DNA from: Actinoplanes lobatus
GTDB taxonomy: Bacteria > Actinomycetota > Actinomycetes > Mycobacteriales > Micromonosporaceae
Direction: 5' to 3'
Length of the DNA: 64,000 nt
NCBI RefSeq assembly: GCF_014205215.1
Contig: NZ_JACHNC010000001.1
Location: forward strand, 9,606,501 to 9,670,500
Below the pieces are notes generated by a model. That model did not search any database, was not told the origin of the DNA, and worked only from the letters and a program-made list of their open reading frames with translations. A program made the translations under genes and the position numbers. Shown here one piece after another: positions 9,185-17,035 of this stretch; the first letter of the stretch is position 1; each line of letters starts with the position of its first letter.

Positions 9185-9282
9185 ACCCTCTTCTCCCGGA
9201 AATCAGCAACATCGATGCCGCCGCCGCAATTCTTGGATTATCCGGGAGATACCGTCAACGGTGATTCACCATCCGCCACGAT

Positions 9283-12036
9283 CTACAGGGCGCTCTGCAG
9301 TGCGAGCACCCCCCGGTTGACCGCGCTGATCGCCTTGCGGGCCGTCTCCCGCACGCTCGGCGAGGCGGCGGACGCGTCCTTCACCTGGCCGAGCAGGTCG
9401 AGCACCTGGCGCGCCCACCGGACGAAGTCGCCGGCCGGCATGTCGGCGTCGTTGGAGCCGCTGGCCAGCACCCGGGCCAGCGGCTCACCGCGGGCCCAGC
9501 GGTACATCGGCCAGACGAAGCCGGCGTCGGGCTCGCGGGTCAGCGACAGCCCGTGCTCCGACTCGTCGGCCGCGATCTCGCCCCACAGCTTGGCGCAGGC
9601 GTCGACGGCGCCGCTGACCGGGCCCTTCGGCACCGAGGCGCGGTCCTCGCCCTCACGGCGGGACTCGTAGAGCACCATCGACACGGCGGCGGCCAGCTCG
9701 TCGGGGGCCAGCCCCTCCCACACGTCCTGGCGCAGGCACTCGGCGACCAGCAGGTCGGCCTCCGACCAGATCCGGCCGAGCATCCGGCCGGCCTCGGTCA
9801 CCTCGCCGTCGGAGGAGAGATAGCCGCGGGCGGTCAGGACGGCGCACACCTGGTCGAACGTGCGGGCGAGCGAGCCGGTGCGCCCGGACACCTTGGCCCG
9901 CAACGTCTCGGTGTCGCGGTGCAGGCGGTGCCGCCGCTCGGCCCAGCGGGCGTGGTCCTCCCGCTCCGGGCAGGCGTGGCAGGGGTGCTGCCGCATCCTC
10001 ACCTTGAGCAGGCCGATCTCGGCGTCCTCCCCCGGGTTGGCGCGGCTGCGGCCGCCCCGGCGACGGTCCGGATGCCGGTCCAGCCCGGTGGCGCTGACCT
10101 GGGCGGCCAGATCCCGGCGGGCGCCCGGCGAGCGGTGGTTGAAGTTCTTCGGCACCCGCACCCGGGCCAGCACCTCGACCTGTCCGCCGAAGTCGCCGGG
10201 GCTGACCCGGCCGGCCCACCGGTCCTGGGTGAGCACCAGCGGCCGCGGCTCGCCGAACCCACCGGTCGCCGGCTCGATGACCACGGCCAGCCCGGCCCGG
10301 CGGCCCTGCGGCACCCGGATCACGTCGCCGGTCCGCAGCCGCTCCAGCGAGTCGACGGCCGCCGACCGGCGCTGCTGGACGCCCTGGCGCGACAGCGACT
10401 TCTCCCGGTCGGCGATGGCCACCCGGATCCCGAAATACTCGTCGAAGTCGCCGTGGTGGCAGGCGGCGTCCGCGGAATACGTCTCCATGGTCTCGACGTT
10501 GCGCTGCACCTGCCGGGCCAGGCCGACCACCGACCGGTCCGCCTGGAACTGGGCGAACGACGACTCCAGCAGCTCCCGGGACTTCTCCGCGCCGACCGAG
10601 CCGACCAGGTTGACCGCCATGTTGTACGACGGCCGGAACGACGACCGCAACGGATAGGTCCGCGTGGAGGCGAGCCCGGCCACGTGACGCGGGTCCACGT
10701 CGGGGCTCCACAGCACCACGGCATGGCCCTCGACGTCGATGCCGCGGCGCCCGGCCCGGCCGGTCAACTGCGTGTACTCCCCCGGGGTGAGGTCGACGTG
10801 CGCCTCGCCGTTGAACTTGACCAGGCGCTCCAGCACCACGCAGCGGGCCGGCATGTTGATGCCCAGCGCCAGCGTCTCGGTGGCGAACACCGCCTTGACC
10901 AGGCCCTTGACGAAGCACTCCTCGACCGCCTCCTTGAAGGCGGGAAGCATGCCGGCGTGGTGGGCGGCGACGCCGCGCTCCAGGCCGTCGAGCCACTCCC
11001 AGTAGCCCAGGACCGACAGGTCCTCGGACGGGATGGCGGCCACCTTGGCCGACACGATCCGGCGGATCTCGGCCCGCTCCTCCGGGTCGGTGAGCCGCAG
11101 CCCGGCGTCGAGGCACTGCTTGACCGCCGCGTCACAGCCGGCCCGGCTGAAGATGAACAGGATCGCCGGCAGCAGGCCGCCCCGCTCCAGGCGGTCGACG
11201 ACCTCGGCCCGGGGCGGTGGCTGCCAGCGCTTGCCGCGCCCGCCCCGCCAGCCGCTGCTCGCCCGGTCGGTGAACTCGAGCCGCCGGTCCATCTCGCGGG
11301 TGTAGCGCAGCAGCTCGGGATGCACATCGTGCTTGCGGGCCGCGTCGGCGTCGTGGAACAGGTCGAACATCCGCCGGCCGACCAGCATGTGCTGCCAGAG
11401 CGGCACCGGCCGGTGCTCGCTGACCACCACCTCGGTCTGCCCCCGGACGGTGACCAGCCAGTCGGCGAACTCCTCGTAGTTGCTGACCGTCGCGGACAGC
11501 GAGACCAGGGTGACCGACAACGGGAGGTGGATGATCACCTCTTCCCAGACCGCGCCCCGGAACCGGTCGGCGAGGTAGTGCACCTCGTCCATCACCACAT
11601 AGGCCAGATTGCGCAGCTGGTCGGAGCCGGAGTAGAGCATGTTGCGCAGCACCTCGGTGGTCATCACCACCACCGGCGCGTCCCCGTTGATCGCGTTGTC
11701 GCCGGTCAGCAGGCCGACCTTGTCGGCACCGTGGCGGGCCACGAGATCGTGGTATTTCTGATTGGACAGCGCCTTGATCGGTGTCGTGTAGAAGCACTTG
11801 CGCTCCCCCGAGCGCAGGGCCAGGTGCACCGCGAACTCGCCGACCACGGTCTTGCCGGCGCCGGTCGGAGCGCAGACCAGGACCCCGCTGCCACGCTCCA
11901 GCACCTGGCAGGACTCGCGCTGGAAGTCGTCCAGGTCGAAGCCGACGTCGAGCATGAAATCCTCGAGGGCCGGATAGGTGGCGACCCGCGCCGCCCGCCG
12001 TCGGGATGCCGCGTAGTTCTCGGCGGGACTAGTCAT
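9283..12036 (-). CDS. helY: DEVH-box RNA helicase HelY (Ski2/Mtr4-like)
   Basis: A 917-residue superfamily 2 helicase. Walker A is APTGAGKT (56-63), the DEVH box lies near residue 150, SAT and QLTGRAGRRG motifs follow, and the C-terminus has the DSHCT-type helical domain. By family it unwinds structured RNA with ATP. HelY neighbours tat and paf genes in many actinobacteria, as here. The ATG at 12036 is preceded by TAGCCT at 6 nt, so the transcript is probably leaderless. Divergent from a HAD phosphatase gene. Confidence 0.93.
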   Translation of the reverse strand: MTSPAENYAASRRRAARVATYPALEDFMLDVGFDLDDFQRESCQVLERGSGVLVCAPTGAGKTVVGEFAVHLALRSGERKCFYTTPIKALSNQKYHDLVARHGADKVGLLTGDNAINGDAPVVVMTTEVLRNMLYSGSDQLRNLAYVVMDEVHYLADRFRGAVWEEVIIHLPLSVTLVSLSATVSNYEEFADWLVTVRGQTEVVVSEHRPVPLWQHMLVGRRMFDLFHDADAARKHDVHPELLRYTREMDRRLEFTDRASSGWRGGRGKRWQPPPRAEVVDRLERGGLLPAILFIFSRAGCDAAVKQCLDAGLRLTDPEERAEIRRIVSAKVAAIPSEDLSVLGYWEWLDGLERGVAAHHAGMLPAFKEAVEECFVKGLVKAVFATETLALGINMPARCVVLERLVKFNGEAHVDLTPGEYTQLTGRAGRRGIDVEGHAVVLWSPDVDPRHVAGLASTRTYPLRSSFRPSYNMAVNLVGSVGAEKSRELLESSFAQFQADRSVVGLARQVQRNVETMETYSADAACHHGDFDEYFGIRVAIADREKSLSRQGVQQRRSAAVDSLERLRTGDVIRVPQGRRAGLAVVIEPATGGFGEPRPLVLTQDRWAGRVSPGDFGGQVEVLARVRVPKNFNHRSPGARRDLAAQVSATGLDRHPDRRRGGRSRANPGEDAEIGLLKVRMRQHPCHACPEREDHARWAERRHRLHRDTETLRAKVSGRTGSLARTFDQVCAVLTARGYLSSDGEVTEAGRMLGRIWSEADLLVAECLRQDVWEGLAPDELAAAVSMVLYESRREGEDRASVPKGPVSGAVDACAKLWGEIAADESEHGLSLTREPDAGFVWPMYRWARGEPLARVLASGSNDADMPAGDFVRWARQVLDLLGQVKDASAASPSVRETARKAISAVNRGVLALQSAL

Positions 12037-12042
12037 GACCCA

Positions 12043-12048
12043 AGGCTA
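12043..12048 (-). promoter_or_regulatory. -10 hexamer of leaderless helY transcript
   Basis: TAGCCT on the minus strand with a 6-nt spacer to the helY ATG. No Shine-Dalgarno fits in the spacer. No clear -35 is seen. Confidence 0.5.
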
Positions 12049-12110
12049 GTTCGTGCGTATGACAATTTGCAGCACGGTATAGGGCCGCAAGGTCCGCCGG
12101 GACAGGTCGG

Positions 12111-12116
12111 TAAGGT
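12111..12116 (+). promoter_or_regulatory. -10 hexamer before HAD gene
   Basis: TAAGGT with a 7-nt spacer to the GTG at 12124. It suggests a leaderless transcript divergent from helY and supports this start choice. Confidence 0.45.
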
Positions 12117-12123
12117 GCACGAC

Positions 12124-12858
12124 GTGCCGCTTGCCTCGAATCCTCCAAACCGTCCGGTGCGGCCCGTCGAGGCCGTGCTCTTCGACTTCCACGGCACACT
12201 CGCCCAGGTGGAGGATCCGCTGACCTGGGTGATCGCCGCGGCCGCCGCGTGCGGGACCGCACTGGACCGGGGAAAGGCGACGGTTCTGGCCGACCGTCTG
12301 ACGACCGCCGGGCGGGCCGGCGGGCCGCTGCCGCACCGGGTGCCGCCGCATCTGGCCGAGCACTGGGCCGACCGCGACCTGTACCCGCACAGTCACCGCG
12401 CCGCCTACACCGGCCTGGCCGCGACCGTCCACACCGATGTCGAAGGATTCGCGGACGCCCTCTACGAGCGGCTGCTGCTCCCGGAGGGCTGGCTGCCGTA
12501 CCCGGAGACCGAGCCGACGCTGCGCAAACTCCACGAGGCCGGGGTGAAGGTGGCGGTGGTCAGCAACATCGCCTTCGACATCCGGCCGCTGTTCGCCGCC
12601 TGGGGGCTGGACGGGTTCGTCGACGGTTACGCGCTGAGTTACGAGATCGGGCGGATCAAACCCGACCCGATGATCTTCTACCGGGCGTGCGGCCTGCTCG
12701 GCGTCGACCCGGAGCGGGCGCTCATGGTCGGCGACACCCCGGCCGACGCGGGCGCCGTCAACGCGGGCCTGGCCACGCTGGTGCTTCCCGCCGCCGACCC
12801 GGGCCGGCCCAACGGCCTGTCCGCAGTGCTGGCGCTGGCGCTCGCCGGTCAGGCGTAA
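12124..12858 (+). CDS. HAD-superfamily phosphatase
   Basis: A 244-residue haloacid-dehalogenase-type hydrolase. Motif I is FDFHGTL (the usual second Asp is His here, DFHGT), motif II is the VVSNIAFD segment, motif III the Lys in IGRIKPDP, and motif IV is VGDTPADAGA. A helical cap lies between motifs I and II. The substrate is unknown. The His in place of the general-acid Asp of motif I is unusual and could alter the activity towards phosphatase or another reaction. The frame is open far upstream; GTG at 12124 is chosen from the -10 spacing and domain start. Confidence 0.85.
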   Translation: MPLASNPPNRPVRPVEAVLFDFHGTLAQVEDPLTWVIAAAAACGTALDRGKATVLADRLTTAGRAGGPLPHRVPPHLAEHWADRDLYPHSHRAAYTGLAATVHTDVEGFADALYERLLLPEGWLPYPETEPTLRKLHEAGVKVAVVSNIAFDIRPLFAAWGLDGFVDGYALSYEIGRIKPDPMIFYRACGLLGVDPERALMVGDTPADAGAVNAGLATLVLPAADPGRPNGLSAVLALALAGQA

Positions 12859-13031
12859 CGGTCCAGGACGGTCCCCTGGCGGCCCTTCTTCGCCGCCTCG
12901 GCGACCGGCGCCTCGTCCTGCGTGCTGACCGCCGCGTCGGCGATCGCCCGGAACGCGTCCTTGGCACCCCCGAACAGGGCGGACGCACGAGACGTCACCG
13001 AGGGGGCGCTGCTGCCGATCGAGTTCGTCAT
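12849..13031 (-). CDS. Small conserved-looking hypothetical protein (60 aa)
   Basis: A 60-residue Ala/Ser-rich soluble protein ending in KKGRQGTVLDRYA. Its codon third positions are G/C-biased and the peptide is balanced in composition, unlike shadow frames. It overlaps the 3' end of the convergent HAD gene by 10 nt and lies upstream of the lipid kinase on the same strand. I do not recognise the family. A cytosolic helical peptide seems likely. The main doubt is whether it is expressed. Confidence 0.6.
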   Translation of the reverse strand: MTNSIGSSAPSVTSRASALFGGAKDAFRAIADAAVSTQDEAPVAEAAKKGRQGTVLDRYA

Positions 13032-13072
13032 GCCCTACGGTTCGGCACCCGCACCGGGATCTGACCCCGTGG

Positions 13073-13972
13073 TCAGCGGAGCAACCGGACCGCACCCGGC
13101 ACACAGCTCACCTCGACCGGCAGAGGGCCGAGACGCTCGCCGTCCGCGTACCCGATGATGCCCTCCGCCTCGATCCGCACCTCGCGCGCCCGCAGCACGG
13201 TGACCCGCGGATCGGTGACGTGGGTGCCGTTGCGCAGGCGCGGCTTCAGCCGCGTCAGGGCCGCGCGCCCCAGCGTGGTCGCGAAGATGACGTCGAGCAG
13301 GCCGTCCGCCGGGTCGGCGTCCGGCACGATCCGCAGGCCGCCGCCGTAGCTGGGGCAGTTGCCCACCGCCACGATCTCGCCCCGCAGATGATGGACGGCG
13401 CCGTCGGTGTGCACCGTGTAGTCGCGGGCCCTCAGCCGGGCCAGCTCCAGCAGGATCGCCAGGTCGTAGCGGCGCGGTCCGGAGGGCCTGCGCATCCGGT
13501 TGGCGCGCTCGTTGACCAGCGCGTCGAATCCGCCGGCCAGGACCGCGCAGAACCATCGCCGCTCACCCCGGGCGTCACGGGTCCGGGCCAGATCGAACCG
13601 GTGGTCCCGCTGATCACGGAGGGCCCCGGCGATCGCCTCCGCGGCCTTCAGCGGATCATGGGGTACGCCCACCGCGCTCGCGAAATCGTTGCCCGTCCCG
13701 GCCGGCACCACCCCGAAGCCGGCCTCCTGCCCGGCGACCGCCTGGAGCGCCCGGTGCACCGTGCCGTCGCCACCGACCGCGACCACCGCGGCGGCCCCGT
13801 CGGCGACCGCCCGGTGGCAGGCCAGCTCGGCCTCGGCGCTGCTGCCGGCGTCCAGGAGCCGCACCGTGTGCCCGGCCGTCCCGAGAGCCTGCAACACTCC
13901 CGGAAGCAGGCCGCGGTGCCGGCCACGCCCCGCCGAGGGGTTGGCCAGCACCGCGATGAAGTCGCTCGTCAC
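13073..13972 (-). CDS. Diacylglycerol/lipid kinase family protein
   Basis: A 299-residue DAGK-catalytic-domain kinase (YegS/DgkB type). The nucleotide-binding motif is GGDGTVH near residue 71, preceded by the NPSAGRGR phosphate loop and followed by PAGTGNDFA. These enzymes phosphorylate diacylglycerol or related lipids with ATP at the membrane. The frame is open upstream into a repeat block; GTG at 13972 is chosen because homology begins with FIAVLANPSAG and TACCGT lies 8 nt before it. Confidence 0.87.
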   Translation of the reverse strand: MTSDFIAVLANPSAGRGRHRGLLPGVLQALGTAGHTVRLLDAGSSAEAELACHRAVADGAAAVVAVGGDGTVHRALQAVAGQEAGFGVVPAGTGNDFASAVGVPHDPLKAAEAIAGALRDQRDHRFDLARTRDARGERRWFCAVLAGGFDALVNERANRMRRPSGPRRYDLAILLELARLRARDYTVHTDGAVHHLRGEIVAVGNCPSYGGGLRIVPDADPADGLLDVIFATTLGRAALTRLKPRLRNGTHVTDPRVTVLRAREVRIEAEGIIGYADGERLGPLPVEVSCVPGAVRLLR

Positions 13973-13998
13973 AGCCGCGAACGGTACCCCCCGGTCAG

Positions 13999-14330
13999 GA
14001 TCGCCGCCGGTGAGGGGGCATGCGATCGCCGCGGAGCGAAGCGAAGCAATCAAGCTACGTCGCGATCGCCGCCGGTGAGGGGGCAAGCGATTTCTCGACG
14101 CCCGCGCTCTTGGTTTTGCGGGCGGCGGGAAATCGCCTGCCCCCTCACCGGTTACCAGGCGATCGCCGCGGAGCGAAGCGGAGCAATCAAACTACGTCGC
14201 GATCGCCGCCGGTGAGGGGGCAAGCGATTTCTCGACGCCCGCGCTCTTGGTTTTGCGGGCGGCGGGAAATCGCCTGCCCCCTCACCGGTTACAAGGCGAT
14301 CGCCGCGGAGCGAAGCGAAGCAATCAGGCT
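13999..14330. repeat. Palindromic tandem repeat block (137-bp unit)
   Basis: Two near-identical 137-bp units (14064-14200 and 14201 to about 14330, the second ending in the tatC stop codon) follow a shortened 65-bp copy (13999-14063). The short copy lacks exactly 72 bp between two GCGAT words (14087 and 14159), as expected from deletion between short direct repeats. Each full unit has an 80-nt imperfect hairpin (14072-14151 and 14209-14288) with 14-bp outer arms CCGGTGAGGGGGCA / TGCCCCCTCACCGG. A flank module follows with GGCGATCGCC and GAGCGAAGCGAAGCAATC. It sits between tatC and the lipid kinase gene on the same strand. Confidence 0.95.
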
Positions 14331-15294
14331 AAGTCATGTCGTCGAAACGGCGTTCGATCGGCATGGGCTTCTCCACCGGCGCCGGGGCGTCGATGGAGGT
14401 GGGCGACTCGATCGGGTCGGACGCGCCGACCGGCACCCGCTCCTCCTCGAGCGGGGAGATCGCGTCGTCGTCGAGGCCCGCGTAGATCTCCCGACCGCGG
14501 CCCTTGCGCCGGTCGTAGAGGAAGGCCACGCCGACCGCGATGAAGTACAGCAGGCTCATGCAGGCCGCCAGCAGGGTCATGCCGAACGGCCCCGGGTCCG
14601 GGGTGGCGATCGCGGCGAACGCGAACGACAGGAACACCACCGTGCGCCACCAGCTGAGCAGCCGGCGCGCGCTGACCACGCCGGTGAAGTTCAGCATCAG
14701 CAGCACCAGCGGGAACTCGAACGCCACACCGAACAGCAGGATCATCGTGGTCACGAACCCGATGTAGGCGGTGACCTCGAGCTGCTGGGACTCCTGGAGG
14801 ACACCGGCCTCCATGATGAAGGCCAGGCTGTGCTCCACCACGAGGTAGGCCAGGACCGCGCCGCCGAGGAACAGCGGGGCGGCGATCGCCACGAAGACGT
14901 ACGCCCATTTGCGCTCGTGCCGGTGCAGGCCCGGCGCGATGAAGGCCCACAGCTGGTACAGCCAGACCGGCGCGCCGATGATCAGGCCGAGCCACAGCGC
15001 GATCTTCAGCCGGATGATCAGCGAGTCGGTGGCGCCCAGGGTGAGGAACATGCACTGCTTCTCGCCCTGGGCGTTGAGCACCCACGAGGTGTCGAGAGCG
15101 CAGTACGGCCCGCTCAGGACGTCGAACGCCCAGTTGGCCAGGATGAAACCGACGATCAGGCCGACGACGATGCCCAGTGACGCCCAGAAGAGCCGGTTCC
15201 GCAGCTCACGGACGTGCTCGATGAGCGTCATGGAGCCGTCGGCGGCCTGCTGGAACTTACTGGGTCCCTTGTTCTTCCGAAGGCTCAGGTCCAT
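14329..15294 (-). CDS. tatC: Twin-arginine translocase subunit TatC
   Basis: A 321-residue polytopic membrane protein with six predicted membrane segments. The N-terminal cytosolic signature MTLIEHVRELRNRLF is the family's RR-signal recognition region, and the conserved FE-type region lies in VAFEFPLVLLMLNFTG. TatC binds twin-arginine signal peptides and assembles with TatA for export of folded proteins. It begins 9 nt after tatA, in one operon. The C-terminal 60 residues are a charged/Pro-rich tail. The stop codon is covered by the last palindromic repeat. Confidence 0.95.
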   Translation of the reverse strand: MDLSLRKNKGPSKFQQAADGSMTLIEHVRELRNRLFWASLGIVVGLIVGFILANWAFDVLSGPYCALDTSWVLNAQGEKQCMFLTLGATDSLIIRLKIALWLGLIIGAPVWLYQLWAFIAPGLHRHERKWAYVFVAIAAPLFLGGAVLAYLVVEHSLAFIMEAGVLQESQQLEVTAYIGFVTTMILLFGVAFEFPLVLLMLNFTGVVSARRLLSWWRTVVFLSFAFAAIATPDPGPFGMTLLAACMSLLYFIAVGVAFLYDRRKGRGREIYAGLDDDAISPLEEERVPVGASDPIESPTSIDAPAPVEKPMPIERRFDDMT

Positions 15295-15303
15295 CGGCCC
15301 GGG

Positions 15304-15606
15304 TCAGCGGTCGTTGGTGCGCTGCACCGGGTCCACGTACGGCTGGGCGGACGGCTGCTGCGGCTGCTGGTAGCCCTGCTGCTGGTACGGCTGCTGCACC
15401 TCGCCCTGCAAGGGGGTGCGGCTGTGCTGCGGCTCAGCCTTCTCCGCGACGTTGTTGTCGTCGTCGACGAGGCCCTTGGTCTCCGCCTTGATGATCCGCA
15501 GCGAACGGCCGAGGGACCGCGCCGCGTCGGGCAGTCGCTTCGCGCCGAAGAGCAGGACAAGCACAACAACGAGAACAATGATGTGCCATGGCTTGAGGGC
15601 GCCCAT
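15304..15606 (-). CDS. tatA: Twin-arginine translocase subunit TatA
   Basis: A 100-residue protein with one N-terminal membrane helix (residues about 7-22), the FGAKRLPD hinge typical of TatA/E, an amphipathic helix, and a long Gln/Pro/Tyr-rich cytosolic tail. It oligomerises to form the Tat pore. First gene of tatAC; a TACGAT hexamer near 15640 (minus strand) is a candidate -10. Confidence 0.95.
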   Translation of the reverse strand: MGALKPWHIIVLVVVLVLLFGAKRLPDAARSLGRSLRIIKAETKGLVDDDNNVAEKAEPQHSRTPLQGEVQQPYQQQGYQQPQQPSAQPYVDPVQRTNDR

Positions 15607-15734
15607 GGGAGACTCCAGTCGGTCGGATCAGGTTGCGGGGTCCATCGTACGTGTGGATCCCCGGGATGTTGCCCTCCGGATCCTTCCGGTTTCTTATGAT
15701 CTTCGGAAGGTCCGGACAACAGGCCGGGAACTGT

Positions 15735-15986
15735 CTAACGGTGGCCCAGACCTGCTTTGATCTGCTCCACCTTCTCCTGGGCCCGCTCGGCCCGCTCCTG
15801 CACGGCGAGCATCGTCTCCTGCATCACCTCGGCCTTGGCCTGCACCGCGAGCGCCTGCTCCTGGCGGTGCCGCAGCCGCCGGGCCGCACGCTCCAGGACC
15901 CGCAGCCGCCCGAGAAGTCTCGTCCCGGCGACGATCAGGACCACCAGCGCGACCGCCACCACGGCGATCCAGACCCACATCAGCAC
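15735..15986 (-). CDS. Small single-pass membrane protein with coiled coil
   Basis: An 83-residue protein with one N-terminal membrane helix (about residues 4-22) followed by a long charged helix rich in Arg, Gln and Glu (about 25-78) predicted to form a coiled coil. It lies 9 nt after pafC and 128 nt before tatA on the same strand, so it may be the last gene of the pafBC transcript. No family is recognised. Function unknown; it may be a membrane tether. Confidence 0.7.
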   Translation of the reverse strand: MLMWVWIAVVAVALVVLIVAGTRLLGRLRVLERAARRLRHRQEQALAVQAKAEVMQETMLAVQERAERAQEKVEQIKAGLGHR

Positions 15987-15995
15987 GCGGCCACC

Positions 15996-16982
15996 CTATC
16001 CGGCCGCCGGACGGTCCGCCGCGAGGCCGTGCGGCGCGGCGTACTGGCCGAGGGCGGTAGCGGCCTGGGCACGGATGCGTTCCAGCAGCTCGGGCGGGCC
16101 CACCACGGTGACGTCGCGGCCCTGGCCGGCCAGGAACCGCTGAGCCCAGCCCAGGTCGGTGACCCGCATCGTGACCAGCCATTCCGGGCCCTCCCGGACG
16201 ACCTGCTCGACCGGGTAGTACTCGGTGATCCAGCGCCCGCCGCGGCCCACCCGCAGGGTGACCAGCGGCAGCTCCGGGCCGGGGTGGAAGACGCCGCTGG
16301 TGACGTCGTGCGGCACCGCGCCGACCGGCGGCGCGGACGGCTCGTCCAGCTCGGTGAACGCGTCGATCCGGTCGATCCGGAACAGCCGGGTCGCCTCGGC
16401 CCGGCGGCACCACGCCTCCAGGTAGTTGAAGCCGCCGACCATCAGCATCCGCATCGGGTCGACCACCCGATCGGTGGTCTCGTCCCGCGACGGGGTGTAG
16501 TAGGTGAGCCGCAGCGCGTTGCCGGAGGCGACCGCGGCCCGGACCTTGGCGAGCCGCTCCTGGTTCGCCGGCAGCTTGACGGCCACCGGGGCGTCCGCCA
16601 GGTCACCGGCCGCGTTCTCGATCTTGGCGAGGGCTCGCTCGATCGCGTCCCGGGTGCCGATGCCGGGCGTCTCGGCGAGCATCCGCAGCGCCACCACCAG
16701 GGCGAGGGCCTCGTCCGGGTTGAGCCGCAGCGGCTTGTCCATGCCGGCGTCGTGGCTGATCGTCACGTGGTCGCCGTCGATCGCCATGTCGATCAGGTCA
16801 CCGGGACCGTAGCCGGGCAGCCCGCACACCCAGAGCAGCTCCAGGTCCTCGCGCAGCTGCTTGTCGGTGACGTCCAGGTCGGCGGCCGCCTCGGAGATCA
16901 GGATTCCGGGCCGGGCCAGCAGGTACGGCACCAGGTTCAGCAGCCGCCCGAGCCGGTCCGCGCTCGGCGTACGCGCGCTCAT
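15996..16982 (-). CDS. pafC: WYL-domain regulator PafC
   Basis: A 328-residue protein with an N-terminal winged helix (about 8-65), a WYL domain (about 140-215) and a WCX C-terminal domain. It forms the PafBC activator of the DNA-damage response, encoded near the Pup ligase as known in mycobacteria. The ATG at 16982 is chosen because GGAGGT lies 6 nt upstream; an upstream in-frame ATG at 17012 has no such site. The start overlaps the stop of an 18-codon ORF as ATGA. Confidence 0.9.
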   Translation of the reverse strand: MSARTPSADRLGRLLNLVPYLLARPGILISEAAADLDVTDKQLREDLELLWVCGLPGYGPGDLIDMAIDGDHVTISHDAGMDKPLRLNPDEALALVVALRMLAETPGIGTRDAIERALAKIENAAGDLADAPVAVKLPANQERLAKVRAAVASGNALRLTYYTPSRDETTDRVVDPMRMLMVGGFNYLEAWCRRAEATRLFRIDRIDAFTELDEPSAPPVGAVPHDVTSGVFHPGPELPLVTLRVGRGGRWITEYYPVEQVVREGPEWLVTMRVTDLGWAQRFLAGQGRDVTVVGPPELLERIRAQAATALGQYAAPHGLAADRPAAG

Positions 16983-17035
16983 GACGCCACCTCCGCCGCG
17001 TTCCCGCGCCATCTCGAAACCGGGCCCGCGCTCAT
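16979..17035 (-). CDS. 18-codon micro-ORF bridging pafB and pafC
   Basis: An ATG overlaps the pafB stop (ATGA, 17035-17032), reads 18 codons (MSAGPVSRWRGNAAEVAS) and ends in a TGA that overlaps the pafC ATG in the same way (16982-16979). The GGAGGT for pafC lies inside it. The arrangement is ideal for translational coupling from pafB to pafC. It may be a coupling spacer, and the peptide itself may have no function. No strong ribosome site precedes its own ATG. Confidence 0.4.
   Translation of the reverse strand: MSAGPVSRWRGNAAEVAS

Noticed and set aside
14155..14167. GGCGATCGCC as a HIP1-like element
   Set aside because: HIP1 is a cyanobacterial whole-genome word; here it occurs only as part of the repeat unit.
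14060..14330. Insertion sequence or MITE
   Set aside because: No transposase, no target-site duplication and no terminal inverted repeat flanking the whole block; tandem palindromic units describe it better.
16979..17012. pafC start at ATG 17012
   Set aside because: GGAGGT lies directly before ATG 16982, and the start overlaps a stop as ATGA; 17012 has no ribosome site.
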